DNA of 64,000 nucleotides from Mangifera indica. Taxonomy: Eukaryota; Streptophyta; Magnoliopsida; Sapindales; Anacardiaceae. The stretch's first letter is position 1; each line of letters opens with the position of its first letter. A program made the position numbers and the translations under genes. Under the pieces are notes generated by a model that was not told where the DNA came from, ran no database searches, and saw only the letters and a program-made list of their open reading frames with translations. Location: the NCBI RefSeq assembly GCF_011075055.1, contig NC_058149.1:4408449-4472448 (forward strand). The letters are read 5' to 3'. This document shows, piece after piece, positions 34,079 to 45,429 of this stretch.

Positions 34079-34926
34079 TTATACAACCCTTGCTAATCGA
34101 TCTAACAAGAACTATAACAATCTCTTGGAATCTTGCCCAAAGATCTATCTAGCATAAACCAAAAGAATTAGAACCCTCTTGTTATTTAACAACAAGGAAC
34201 TCTAATTATCAAAGAAAGAATTCAAAACTTTCTCAAGAAATGAATTCAAAGAAAACTTTCACAAGAACTTTGGAGAAATTAGGAATTTTGGATTAAAATC
34301 AAGTTTTCATAATCTTGAGTTTAATACATATATATATGTTGCTTCTAACCCAAAAAAACGAAATAAATCCTTTAAAAAAAAGGAAAATAATAACTCATGA
34401 CAACTAAGCACTCTCCTAATTAAACTAGGATAACAATTAGATAATAACTAAACAAGCTTTCCTAATTAAACTAGGATAACAACTAGATAATAACTAATCA
34501 CAAAAGGGCTAGTTGAGTTGATGTGACTTGGGCTTCCATATGCATATTTGACTAAGCCCAACATGTGCTCCTTGCTGCCCTTAGACCAATTCATGTATTT
34601 GGGCTCCTTGTGTTAAAGTAAGCTCTTTTAATTCTTCAAATTGAATTAAATGCACAAGCCTTGAACTACACTCCATGCTTGTCATGTCGTTGACCATGAG
34701 TTCCCTTTTGACTTCACTTGGACTCTTTCCCATAAGCTCCAAATGGCTTTGAACAAGCCCAATAATTGCCGCTTTCATCTTCTTGGCTCTTGCTCGTGTA
34801 ATTGGGCCTCCGTCATAGCTCAATGGATCCAACTTCTTCGTGTTTGTTGAAGTAGAATTTGAACCTCCATCGTTATGCTTCCCCATGTGCGAATTTGGTG
34901 AAGTTATCCCTTGATCATTTGCATCA
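34079..34926 (-). repeat. Solo family A LTR in E6 gag
   Basis: About 848 bp, from TTATACAACCC (a mutated TGATACAACCC) to TTTGCATCA, flanked by GAAGT on both sides (34074-34078 and 34927-34931). Excision rejoins the gag frame ..KQGSDGVKH. On the minus strand it still carries an open tail with [11 protein letters not shown] (34581-34926); this is LTR coding sequence, not a gene of its own. Confidence 0.92.
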
Positions 34927-35177
34927 GAAGTGATGGAGTAAAGCATTTCATAAGGGAGTTTGAGAAGCTATTAATGAGGAGTGAGCTGCCGGAAGTAAAG
35001 GAGCAAACCATTGCAAGATTTATTGGAGGATTGAATCAAGACATTGCTTATATGGTGGATATGTGTAAGTTGGCTATTAAAGTGGAGAAGCAAAAGAAGG
35101 CCATGAAGCCCATGGCTTCCAAGTCATTCTCCAAAGGGATATTATTTAACAAAAGCACATCTTTTACCAAGGGAACT
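34927..35177 (+). pseudogene. E6 gag, second part
   Basis: The frame reads SDGVKHFIREFEKLLMRSEL and TIARFIGGLNQDIAYMVDMC. An in-frame loss of about 27 nt removes the LQPYCTFED segment. It runs to GTSFTKGT at 35177, where E5 is inserted after GGGAACT. Confidence 0.85.
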
Positions 35178-36021
35178 TGATACAACCCTTGCTAATCGAT
35201 ATAACAAGAACTATAACAATCTATTGGAATCTTGCCCAAAGATCTAGCATAAACCAAAAGAATTAGAACCCTCTTGTTATCTAACAACAAGGAACTCTAA
35301 TTATCAAAGAAAGAATTCAGAACCTTCTCAAGAAATGAATTCAAAGAAAACTCTCACAAGAACTTTGGAGAAATTCGGAATTTCGGATTAAAATCAAGCT
35401 CCCGATAATCTTGAGTTTAATACATATATATATGTTGCTTTTAACCCTAAAAAACGAAATAAATCCTTAAAAAAAAGGGAAAATAACAACTCATGACAAC
35501 TAAGCACTCTCCTAATTAAACTAGGATAACAATTAGATAATAACTAAAGAAGCTTTCCTAATTAAACTAGGATAACAACTAGATAATAACTAATCACAAA
35601 AGGGCTACCTGAATTGATGTGATTTGGGCTTCCATATGCATATTTGACTAAGCCCAACATGTGCTCCTTGCTGCCCTTAAACCAATTCATGTATTTGGGC
35701 TCCTTGTGTTAAAGTAAGCTCTTTTAATTCTTCAAATTGAATTAAATGCACAAGCCTTGAACTAAACTCCATGCTTGTCATGTCGTTGACCATGAGTTCC
35801 CTTTTGACTTCACTTGGACTCTTTCCCATAAGCTCCAAATGACTTTGAACAAGCCCAATGATTACCGTTTTCATCTTCTTGGCTCTTGCTCGTGTAATTG
35901 GGCCCCGTCATAGCTCAATGGATCCAACTTCTTCGTGTTTGTTGAAGTAGAATTCGAATCTTCATCGTTATGCTTCCCCATATGCGCATTTGGTAAAGTT
36001 ATCCCTTGATCATTCGCATCA
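35178..36021 (-). repeat. E5 3' LTR
   Basis: 844 bp, nearly identical to the 5' copy. Differences by eye include a 4 bp indel (AAGATCTAGC against AAGATCTATCTAGC) and a few substitutions. This points to a fairly recent insertion. Confidence 0.93.
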
Positions 36022-37523
36022 CTCCCCCCTTCCTCAAAAGGATTCGACCTCGAATCTCCACCTGCATAATCAAAAGGAAGAAGGTCAGAAACATTAAAGG
36101 TTGCACTAACATTATACTCACCAGGGAGATCTAATTTATATGCGTTGTCATTAATCCTTGCAACAACTTGAAAAGGTCTATCTCCTCGTGGGTGAAGTTT
36201 AGATCGCCTTTGCAAAGGGAACCGTTCTTTGCGCAAATGCGGCCAAACCCAATCGCCAGGCTCAAAAACCAACTTCTTACGCCCTTGATTCCTTTGGTTC
36301 GCCACTTGTTGGTTCCTTTTATCTATGTTTTGCCTCACTTTCTTATGGAAATTGTGCACAAATTCTGCCTTCTTAGCACCATCAAAATTAACACGCTCTT
36401 GTAAAGGTAAAAGAGATAAATCTAATAGTGTTAAAGGATTAAAACCATGCACAATTTCAAAAGGTGAATAATGCATGGATGAATGCACAACCCTATTATA
36501 TGCAAACTCTACATGGGGTAAACTTTCATCCCAAGACTTCACATTCTTCTTTATGACAGCATGCAATAATTGCCCTAAAGTTCTATTCACAACTTCAATT
36601 TGACCATCAGTTTGTGGATGACAAGTAGTACTAAATAACAACTTAGTTCCTAATTTCGCCCACAAGGTCTTCCAAAAGTAGGACAAAAATTTTGCATCCC
36701 TATCACTAACAATAGTTCTTGGCATACCATACAAACGTACTACCTCTTTAAAGAACAAATTAGCAACATGTGAAGCGTCATCAATTTTATGACATGGAAT
36801 AAAGTGTGCCATCTTAGAAAACCGATCAACTACCACATAGATGCTATCATTACCATGTCTAGTCCTAGATAGTCCAAGTACAAAATCCATAGAAACATCT
36901 ACCCAAGGTGAATGTGGGACAGGCAATGGCATGTACAAACCATGTGGATGCACTTTAGACTTAGCTTGCAAACATGTGATACAATTAGTGCAATACTTAG
37001 AAACATCAGATTTCATGTTAGGCCAAAAAAAATGCTCTTGTAAAATATCTAAAGTTTTAGCTATGCCAAAGTGACCCATCAAACCTCCTTCATGTGCCTC
37101 ACGAATTAACATCAAACGTAAAGAACACTTAGGCACACAAAGCTTATTCAAACGAAACAAGTAGTCATTATGCTTATAAAATTTTTCAAAGGCAGCTTTC
37201 TCACATGCATTATACACATTGCTAAAATCATGATCATGTGCATACAACTCTTTAATATGCTCAAAACCAAGCAATTTAGCATCTAAAGTAGTAAGAAGTG
37301 CATACCTTCTTGACAATGCATAAGCCACAACGTTTTCCTTACTTTGCTTATATTTGATGACGTATGGGAAGGATTCAAGAAATTCACTCCACTTTGCATG
37401 TCGCTTATTGAGTTTGTTTTGACCTTTCAAATACTTCAAACTTTCATGGTCGGTATGGATGACGAACTCTTTAGGCACAAGGTAGTGTTGCCACGTCTCT
37501 AATGCCCTCACTAATGCCCTCAC
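35871..37523 (-). CDS. E5 RNase H end, integrase and LTR-encoded tail
   Basis: This 550-codon open frame starts in RNase H ([30 protein letters not shown]). Integrase follows: a zinc-finger His pair [10 protein letters not shown] and cysteines CTNCITC, then the DDE core with Asp in [11 protein letters not shown], Asp in [10 protein letters not shown] and Glu in [12 protein letters not shown]. The C-terminal domain GPFQVV-like block and [10 protein letters not shown] come next. The frame enters the 3' LTR and loses the [11 protein letters not shown] tail through a 1-2 bp loss (ends [10 protein letters not shown]). The integrase itself looks complete, but it is cut off from RT by the LINE at 37525. 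Confidence 0.85.
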   Translation of the reverse strand: MRALVRALETWQHYLVPKEFVIHTDHESLKYLKGQNKLNKRHAKWSEFLESFPYVIKYKQSKENVVAYALSRRYALLTTLDAKLLGFEHIKELYAHDHDFSNVYNACEKAAFEKFYKHNDYLFRLNKLCVPKCSLRLMLIREAHEGGLMGHFGIAKTLDILQEHFFWPNMKSDVSKYCTNCITCLQAKSKVHPHGLYMPLPVPHSPWVDVSMDFVLGLSRTRHGNDSIYVVVDRFSKMAHFIPCHKIDDASHVANLFFKEVVRLYGMPRTIVSDRDAKFLSYFWKTLWAKLGTKLLFSTTCHPQTDGQIEVVNRTLGQLLHAVIKKNVKSWDESLPHVEFAYNRVVHSSMHYSPFEIVHGFNPLTLLDLSLLPLQERVNFDGAKKAEFVHNFHKKVRQNIDKRNQQVANQRNQGRKKLVFEPGDWVWPHLRKERFPLQRRSKLHPRGDRPFQVVARINDNAYKLDLPGEYNVSATFNVSDLLPFDYAGGDSRSNPFEEGGSDANDQGITLPNAHMGKHNDEDSNSTSTNTKKLDPLSYDGAQLHEQEPRR

Positions 37524-37524
37524 T

Positions 37525-39524
37525 AAAGGAGAATGCTCAGTTCAGCCATCATTGGAAGTGTAAAAAGAATAACATCACTCACCTATGTTTTACGGATGAC
37601 CTCATGATTTTTTGTAGGGCGGATGTCTATTCCATATCTCTTATAAAAGAGGTATTAGATTGCTTCCATTCTTGGTCCGGGCTTAAAGCAAATCTGTCCA
37701 AGAGCAATATCTACCTTTCCGGAGTCTATAACGCTGAAGCGGAACACCTAAAATCAATCCTTGGCATTGAATTTGGCCCTCTCCCTTTTAAATATCTTGG
37801 TGTCCCTATGATTTCATCTAAACTAAGGATTGATGATTGCAAACCCCTCATTGACAAGATTGTGGCGAGGATTTCCTCTTGGAAAAGCAAATTCCTTTCT
37901 TATGCTGGAAGACTTATTCTTATCAAGGCTATTTTCTTTAGCATCCAAGTATATTGGTCTTCTACATTTATCCTTCCCGCAAAAGTTCATAAGGTAATTG
38001 ATGGCTACCTTAGAAATTTCCTTTGGTGTGGAGACATATCCTGTAGCAAGAAGGCAAAAGTCGCTTGGGATGATATTTGTCTTCCAAAAGAGGAAGGAGG
38101 ATTGGGCATTATGAAAAGCAAATCTTGGAACAAGGCTGCTATGATGAAGCATATATGGAAACTCCTTCTAAATGCTGGAACATCGTTATGGGCTGATTGG
38201 ATCAATGATAATCACATTAGAAATAAAAGCTTTTGGGAGATTAAACCTAGTAGCAATTGTTCATGGGTTTGGAGGAAATTGCTTTCGCTTAGGGAAAGCA
38301 TTAAAGGAAAAATCCAAAGAATTGTAGGAAATGGGCAGAATACTCACCTTTGGTATGACAATTGTCACCCTCTAGGACCCCTTTTAGACAAATATGGCCC
38401 TAGGGTGGTTTATGACTCAAGGCTTCCGTTGCATTGTAAAGTCAAGGAGGTGATTGGGGAAGTAACATGGAAATGGCCATTGACAAATTCTACAGCTCTT
38501 TTAGAAATAAAAAATACCATCATGCCTCCTCCTTCTCATGGTGATGATATCCTTTGGTGGAAACCAAGCGCCAATGGTCAATTCTCCATCAAATTGGCTT
38601 GGAATAGCATTAGGGAATCCAAATCTAAAGTCCCATGGTATAGTATCATTTGGTTCAAAAGACATTTCCCTAGGCACTCATTCATTGCATGGTTGGGTAT
38701 CAAGGGTGGTATGAAGACCAAGGATAAGCTATATAACCTTGGCATCATCCCAAACAATATGTGTGGCCTATGCAATTTGGCTCCGGAAAGCATGGATCAT
38801 CTCTTTTTTCAATGCCCATATTCTGCCGCCATATGGAGCCATTTTGCAAATCTTTGCCGGTTTGATATTCCCCCCCATCCTTGGGGCACTCTTGTTTTTT
38901 TTTATGCAGATAAATGGAAGGGAGATAATCTATTACACATTATTTGTAAGCTTTGCTTTGGTGCCACTTTATACTACATATGGGGTGAACGCAACAATGT
39001 CTTCTTTGGTAGGAGCAAATCTCCAAAAGAGAGGATTATTGCCGCCATCAAGGATTGTGTGAAAGCTAGAGCTTCGTCCTTGTTAAACATTCAAAGTTCA
39101 AGCATAAATGACTCCATTGCATTGATATGGGACTTGCCACGATCTATATATTGTTAACTTGTTGAATTTCGGATATTGGAAGTGATGTGTCTTGTGTTTC
39201 TTGTATCTAGTTTTATACTTATGTGATTCCTTGTATGGCTTGTAGTTTCGGCTGTTTGCTCACCTTAGCCGAATTCATTTTGTTTTGTAGCTTTGGTGCT
39301 CTTTTCACTATTTGCTCCATTAAGTGCACTTACATGTGAGCTGTAGCTTTGAGTCTATTGTAATTTTATTTGTGCTTCTTGTATTGCATTATGTTTTGGC
39401 ATAACCTAGGGGCTTGTCCTAGGTATGCTTGTGTTAGGTTTAATCTAGGGACTTTGTCCTAGATAAACCACTTGTACATCTTTTCTTTGGTATAAAATCA
39501 TTAATTACTTACCAAAAAAAAAAA
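37525..39524 (+). mobile_element. 5'-truncated LINE in E5 RNase H
   Basis: About 2.0 kb, ending in the conserved 3' UTR (paired hairpins at about 39405-39465), TATAAAATCATTAATTACTTACC and an A run to 39524. The host RNase H frame stops at GCCCTCACTA and resumes at ATGCATACATTTCC. At the 5' junction the 12-mer ATGCCCTCACTA is present twice in tandem (37502-37525), once more than expected. Confidence 0.88.
37526..39157 (+). pseudogene. LINE ORF2 C-terminal part (RT end, zf-RVT), open
   Basis: The frame is open for about 545 codons but lacks endonuclease and the RT fingers. It begins [20 protein letters not shown] and has CFTDDLMIFCRAD, so the usual FADD is FTDD. FKYLGVPMISSKLRIDDC, the EEGGLGIMKSKSWNKAAMMK block and zf-RVT (CGLCNLAPESMDHLFFQC, about residues 415-435) follow. 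A dead-on-arrival copy by truncation. Confidence 0.85.
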
Positions 39525-40617
39525 TGCATACATTTCCTTGTCATATGTTGAGTAGTTCAATGCTGTGCCATTCAATTTTTCACTAAAGTATGCAATTGGC
39601 TTGCCCTCTTGCATAAGAACAGCACCAATTCCCACTCCCGAAGCATCACATTCAATCTCAAAAGTTTTATCAAAGTTAGGCAAAGCAAGAATAGGAGCAG
39701 AAATTAACTTAGATTTAAGCATATTAAACACACTATCTTGTTCATCACCCCACTTAAAACCAACATTCCTTTTAATAACTTCTATCAAAGGGGCGGCTAT
39801 TCTAGAGAAATCACGCACAAAACGCCTATAAAAACTAGCTAAGCCATGGAAACTTCGAACATCCCCAACGTTTTTAGGTGTAGGCCAAGATTCAATAGCC
39901 TTAACCTTTTCATTATCAACCTCAATACCATGCTCGCTAACAACATAACCTAAAAATGTAACCTTAGGCACACAAAACATACATATAGCAAGCTTAGCAT
40001 GCAACTTTTGTGCTCACAAAACACAAAAAACAGATCTCACATGCAAAATGTGGTCTTCAAGTGATTTGCTATACACAAGTATATCATCAAAATAGACAAC
40101 AACGAATTTGCCAATAAATTCACGTAAAGCGCATGAACGTACTAGGAGCATTAGTTAACCCAAAAGGCATCACTAACAACTCATATAAACCATATTTTGT
40201 TTTAAAGGCTGTTTTCCATTTATCTCCTATGTTCATTCTAATTTGATGATAACCAGCCATTAAATCAATTTTAGAGAATATACGTGCACCATGCAATTCA
40301 TCTAACATATCATCTAAACGAGGAATAGGATGGCGATACTTTACAGTGATTTTGTTGATGGCGCGACAATCAACACACATACACCATGATCCATCCTTTT
40401 TTGGCACCAATAGAACAGGAACGGCATATGGGCTCATGCTTTCTTTAATAAACCCTTTTGACAACAACTCATCCACTTGACGTTGTAACTCCTTTGTTTC
40501 TTCGGGATTGCTCCTATAAGTTGGGCGATTTGGAATTTGTGCTCCAGGAATGAAGTCAATTTGATGTTCTATCCCCCTCAATGGCAGCAAACCATCAGGC
40601 ATGGATTCGGGAAACAA
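39525..40617 (-). pseudogene. E5 reverse transcriptase and RNase H start
   Basis: 40120-40617 holds the RT start: [39 protein letters not shown] and [21 protein letters not shown] frameshift near 40120 follows. The [11 protein letters not shown] catalytic segment reads at about 40075-40105. 39525-40004 holds the connection and RNase H start ([20 protein letters not shown], with [10 protein letters not shown] just before the LINE). RT copies element RNA into DNA and RNase H removes the RNA. The frameshift and the LINE make it inactive. Confidence 0.85.
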
Positions 40618-40629
40618 ATCTTCAAATTC

Positions 40630-41640
40630 CTACAACAAAGCTTCAAAAGAACTAGGGAGAGAAGAGAGGATTGAGTTAGATTCAAAAGATAAACACGCAT
40701 CCTTGAATACCAATAGTATTAAAGGCTGTCTTGTTAAATAAATCTTTCGAACCTCACTCCCTCTTGCATAAAAATTGCCTTTTACCTCTTTTTTTGCCAC
40801 TCTTTGCACACTTTTATCTCCTTTTGCATGCGCACTCTCATGAATTTTTTTCTTACTGTGCATCCTCTCTACTTGCTCTTCTTTTGCTTGTGCATCTTTT
40901 CTTTTCCATGTGCACTCTCACATTCACTCAAAGTTTTTTGATCTTCGTATACTTCTTTAGGCGTCATAGGTAACAAGTTGACATGTCTACCATTCATGTT
41001 GAATGAATATCGGTTAGAATACCCATCATGTATAACACACCTATCATATTGCCAAGGGCGTCCCAATAATATGTGACTAGCATGCATAGGTACTACATCA
41101 CATAAAACCTCATCATGATAACGCCCAATAGAGAATGAAATTAATGCTTGCCTCGTGACCTTAATATCCCCACTATTATTCAACCATTGCAACCTATAAG
41201 GTCTAGGATGTTTAGTTGTTTTCAACCCCACTTTATCAACTAAACCAGCATTAACAACATTAGTGCAACTACCACCATCAATAATCATACTACACAATTT
41301 ATTATCTATCATGCATCTAGTATAAAAGATATTTTCGCGTTGTACCTCATCCTCATTAGCTTGCATGTTTAGAGCACACCTTGCAACCAACGTGAAAATT
41401 GGTCCTTTAGGGGCTGGTTCATCACCCTCTTCTTCTGAAACATCCTCCAATGGTGGTATATCACTTAAGTCATCATCATCCTCGCTCCCATCTTCATTTA
41501 CCACCTCCCCATTGCGTAGGGTCATTACCTTTGTATTTGGACATTGTGCAGCTCTATGTCCGTATCCCAAGCACCTAAAGCATTGTATATCACATGATTT
41601 ACCCTTGGATTTGTCATCCTTTGGTTGCATTTTTGGTGTA
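40630..41640 (-). pseudogene. E5 zinc knuckle and protease
   Basis: 40869-41630 is open: the knuckle CFRCLGYGHRAAQCP, an acidic stretch EDGSEDDDDLSDIPPLEDVS, then MIIDGGSCTNV. The usual DSG active site reads DGG, which may abolish activity. HILLGRPWQYDRCVIHDG follows. The linker to RT (40630-40863) is frameshifted and Lys/His-rich. The knuckle binds element RNA; the protease would cut Gag-Pol. Confidence 0.82.
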
Positions 41641-41761
41641 GTGAGCTCTTTATTTTTGCTTTGATCAAATCTGCCCTTATTTGTATTCGCATCACCTCCC
41701 TTGTTCCCTTTCCAATTCGGCTTCCATGATGTTGGGGTCGAAATAGCCTTGGTTTTTGCTC

Positions 41762-42508
41762 TTAGTTGTTTTTCAATCTTGGTGCCATGTGTGCCATATC
41801 CTCCAAATCTACATAATGATGCAACTTAACAAGGTTAGCAATATCATGGTTCAAACCTGAAAGAAAACGTGCCATAGTAGCTTCCCTATCCTCCTCAATG
41901 TTGGCTCGAATCATGGCCATCTCCATCTCTTGATGATATTCTTCAACACTATTGGATACTTTATTCAACCTTTGTAATCGATTGTACAGGTCCCTATAGT
42001 AGTGTTGTGGTACAAATCTCTTCCTCATGATTGTTTTCATCTCAAACCATGAAGAAACAAGACCTTCTCTGCTTCTGTGCCTAGTAGAGGTAAATTGATC
42101 CCACCATACACTAGCATAGTAGGTGAATTCAACGGCTGCCAATTTCACCTTCTTCTCTTCGGTGTAGTTATGGCACTCAAATACACGCTCTACCTTCTTC
42201 TCCCACACTAAATATGCCTCTGGATCACTTTTATCATGGAATGTTGGAATCTTCATTTTGATTGAACCTAAATTCCCATCTTTTGATTTGCCTTTGTTGG
42301 AACGTGTAGATCCTTCTTCTTCAACCTCCCCTTCTAAATCATCAAAGAGGCTACGTTTTGTGTCTCTTATCTTGCCACGGCTAGGGGTACCTTGTTCCAA
42401 CCTTTCTTAGACATTGCGGTTTTCACTCCTCATGTCCTCTTGTTGTAACATCATCTTCTGTAACATTCCTTGTATTGCTTCTAAGGTAACTTTCTACTTA
42501 GGGTCCAT
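41762..42508 (-). pseudogene. E5 gag
   Basis: The likely start is the ATG at 42508 (MDPK), followed at once by TAG (42494-42496, from CAG). A TAA lies some 30 codons later, in AATGTCTAAGAAAGG, so the long open piece begins at 42400. Core blocks are SIKMKIPTFHDKSDPEAYLV, YYASVWWDQFTSTRHR and ATMARFLSGLNHDIANLVKL. A frameshift near 41765 disconnects it from the knuckle. Capsid role by family. Confidence 0.85.
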
Positions 42509-43094
42509 GATGTAAACCTGCAAGAAAAACGTTAGAAAACACCTATTCTAACACTCCCTCACGTGTTTCGCTCAAGTGTGTTTGCAACACTCTAATACGC
42601 TCACCAAAACAATCACACATAGAATTTCCCCTTAGAGTTCTTATTTGAGTTGACCTTTACTACTCACTTTCTAAAGAGAATTACAAATTAAAGTCCCTTG
42701 ACAATTAGAGCTAACAAAAAAAAAAAAAATTATGGCCTTTGAATTTATTTTCTTTTTTCTTTTTTTTTTTCGTTTTTTTTTTGCTCTTTTTTTTTTAATG
42801 ACTAATTAACACTAAAACTCTTAGCTAAACAGATTTGGGAGCCTTCGAACACCTCTTGAAGCTTGGATCATGATATGTGATTTTGGTGACACTTGATGCA
42901 AACAGCAAGGAATGGAACTTTGGTGCTTTTGTGGATCCTCTTGATTTGATGTTGCCCAAACCACTTGTATGAAGAATTTTGATGTTGAATTTGCTGCTGC
43001 CGAATCACTTGATGATGAATAATGCAAATTTTTTTTTTTTTTTTTTATGCACGAACACAAGGCTAAAGGCTATGTAGCTTATACTAGACCCAAT
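42509..43094 (-). other. E5 leader
   Basis: Non-coding, with long T runs on the plus strand at 42717-42729, 42755-42798 and 43027-43044. No gene is seen. Confidence 0.65.
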
Positions 43095-43106
43095 GCTCTG
43101 ATACCA
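43095..43106 (-). other. E5 primer-binding site
   Basis: GCTCTGATACCA on the plus strand is TGGTATCAGAGC on the element strand, an exact 12-base match to the initiator tRNA-Met complement. It lies three bases inside the 5' LTR. Confidence 0.88.
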
Positions 43107-43109
43107 AAC

Positions 43110-43958
43110 TGATACAACCCTTGCTAATCGATATAACAAGAACTATAACAATCTATTGGAATCTTGCCCAAAGATCTATCTAGCATAAACCAAAAGAATT
43201 AGAACCCTCTTGTTATCTAACAACAAGGAACTCTAATTATCAAAGAAAGAATTCAGAACTTTCTCAAGAAATGAATTCAAAGAAAACTCTCACAAGAACT
43301 TTGGAGAAATTCGGAATTTCGAATTAAAATCAAGCTCCCAATAATCTTGAGTTTAATACATATATATATGTTGCTTTTAACCCTAAAAAACGAAATAAAT
43401 CCTTTAAAAAAAAGGAAAATAACAACTCATGACAACTAAGCACTCTCCTAATTAAACTAGGATAACAATTAGATAATAACTAAAGAAGCTTTCCTAATTA
43501 AACTAGGATAACAACTAGATAATAACTAATCACAAAAGGGCTACCTGAATTGATGTGACTTGGGCTTCCATATGCATATTTGACTAAGCCCAACATGTGC
43601 TCCTTGCTGCCCTTAAACCAATTCATGTATTTGGGCTCCTTGTGTTAAAGTAAGCTCTTTTAATTCTTCAAATTGAATTAAATGCACAAGCCTTGAACTA
43701 AACTCCATGCTTGTCATGTCGTTGACCATGAGTTCCCTCTGGACTTCACTTGGACTCTTTCCCATAAGCTCCAAATGACTTTGAACAAGCCCAATGATTG
43801 CCACTTTCATCTTCTTGGCTCTTGCTCATGTAATTGGGCCTCCGTCATAGCTCAATGGATCCAACTTCTTCGTGTTTGTTGAAGTAGAATTCGAATCTCC
43901 ATCGTTATGCTTCCCCATGTGCGCATTTGGTAAAGTTGTCCCTTGATCATTCGCATCA
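43110..43958 (-). repeat. E5 5' LTR
   Basis: 849 bp, from TGATACAACCC to TCGCATCA. The TATA-like run CATATATATATG is at 43359-43370 and would drive leftward transcription of E5. Confidence 0.93.
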
Positions 43959-44606
43959 AAACTACCTTCCATAAAGGTTCCCCATCCTACACAAATGCTG
44001 CTGATTCTTCTTCCAAGGAGAAAGGCAAGGAAAAAATGATGGAACCAACTAAGGACAAGCCTAATATGGCGAAGACCAACCTCTCCAACAAAAAGTGTTT
44101 TAAATGCCAAGGCCATGGACACTTCCAATCTGAATGCCCTAATAGGAGAGTTTTATCCTTGATAAAGATACAAGCAATTGAGGAGTCCCTTCAAGAAAGA
44201 GAAGAAAGTGAAGTTTCCAGCCATGAAAGTGATGAAGCCAACAAGGAAGAAGAAGAAATTCTATAAGGAGCTGATAAAGGAGAGTTGCTAGTTATTAGGA
44301 GAGCTTTGCATGCCAAGCCTCTTCCCCATGAAGAGCAAAGACTCCACATTTTTCAATCAAGTTGCACCATTGGAGGTAAAGTGTGTTTTTTAATTATTGA
44401 TAGTGGGAGTTGTGCAAATGTGGTCTCATCCACCTTAGTAGACAAACTTGGGTTATCCACCATGTCACACCCTCAACCATACAAACTACTATGGTTGAGT
44501 AATGGAACCAGCCTACAAGCTGTAAGGCAAGTGCTTATTTCCTTCTCCATTGGCAATCATTATAATGATAAGATTTTGTGTGATGTGATTCCTATGGATG
44601 CTTGTG
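43959..44606 (+). pseudogene. E6 gag end and protease, truncated
   Basis: It continues the E6 frame after E5 with TFHKGSPSYTNAADSSSKEK, the knuckle CFKCQGHGHFQSECP, an acidic linker with TAA at 44264 (from CAA), and protease LIIDSGSCANV (about 44395). It stops matching family B at 44606, inside ..IPMDAC, where relatives read HLLLGRPW. The remaining pol is missing. Confidence 0.85.
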
Positions 44607-45160
44607 AAGAATTTTGGCAAGAAAATTAGAATTTTTAGATCATGTTCACATCATATGTAACAATGGTAATATAAAATTTACATGTTGTTTCAAGAAATAA
44701 AACATAAAAATATGTAAACTACCTTGTAAGTTGACTTGAAGTTTGGAAGCTTGAATCACTAAAATAAGTGATCTCTTGACTTGCACCCTTCAAGGAAGAA
44801 AAATGGTGCTTTTCCCAATAAAAGAAGAAGAAGAAGAGAAAATGTAATATTTTTCTATAATTTTCTCATTGGTTGGTAAATAAGAGAAATTAGAATGTGA
44901 CACATGTTGAATAATTTGTGCCCAAAATTATTCATTCTAACTTTCTAAACAATTTAAAAGGTGTAAAATGACAATTTTGCCCATTTTTTGAATCTTATTC
45001 GAAAGCACAATTTTTTATCCTCGGAAAGTGCTAGCCAACCATGGATAAATATTTTCAGCTTCATAACACCATTTTCTTCCTTGAAATATGGGTGTGACCT
45101 TTAAGGTTCATAGTGAAGTAGTCATGGGCCCCATATCGGACGATACATTTCATTATATCA
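44607..45160 (+). other. Unassigned AT-rich segment
   Basis: This lies between the E6 break and the L7 A tail. There is no supported gene and no match to other parts of the window. It has a GAAGAAGAAGAAGAG run near 44826. It is either flanking host DNA or an unrecognised element. Confidence 0.55.
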
Positions 45161-45429
45161 TTTTTTTTTTGTAAGTAATAATTTTATACCAAAGAAAGAA
45201 TATACAAATGGCTTATCTAGGACAAAGCCTCTAGATTAAGCCTAAGACATGCATACCTAGGACAATCGCCAAGGTTAGGCCGCAAACACCAAGAACCAAA
45301 AGAAAACCAAATGACAATACATATAAACTCCAAACAACACCACTAAAACAAAAAGCAACTAAAAGGATTGCAAACTCAAGAGGATCAAATCTCCACAAAT
45401 GACTACATGAAAATCGAATGAGGGATACC

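Larger units (their letters stand above)
35178..43958 (-). mobile_element. Ty3/gypsy E5 (family A), both LTRs, LINE inside
   Basis: The element reads right to left: 5' LTR (43110-43958), primer-binding site (43095-43106), leader, gag, protease, RT, RNase H, integrase, polypurine tract (36022-36035), 3' LTR (35178-36021). Flanks are GGGAACT on the left and AAACTACC on the right, giving AACT as target duplication, and the host gag reads through when joined. A plus-strand LINE (about 37525-39524) interrupts RNase H. Several small breaks make it inactive. Confidence 0.93.
30178..44606 (+). mobile_element. Ty3/gypsy E6 (family B), 3'-truncated, heavily interrupted
   Basis: It has a 5' LTR (30178-31161), a primer site TGGTATCAGAAC (31164), leader, gag and protease, and stops abruptly at 44606 within the protease after MDAC. 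No RT, RNase H, integrase or 3' LTR follows. Inside it lie a truncated LINE (about 31280-33314), a solo family A LTR (34079-34926) and complete element E5 (35178-43958). Host sequence rejoins across each insertion. Confidence 0.85.

Noticed and set aside
34581..34946. A 121-codon minus-strand frame as an independent small gene
   Set aside because: It is the LTR-encoded gag-pol tail of family A in a solo LTR, and its first codons lie partly in E6 gag.
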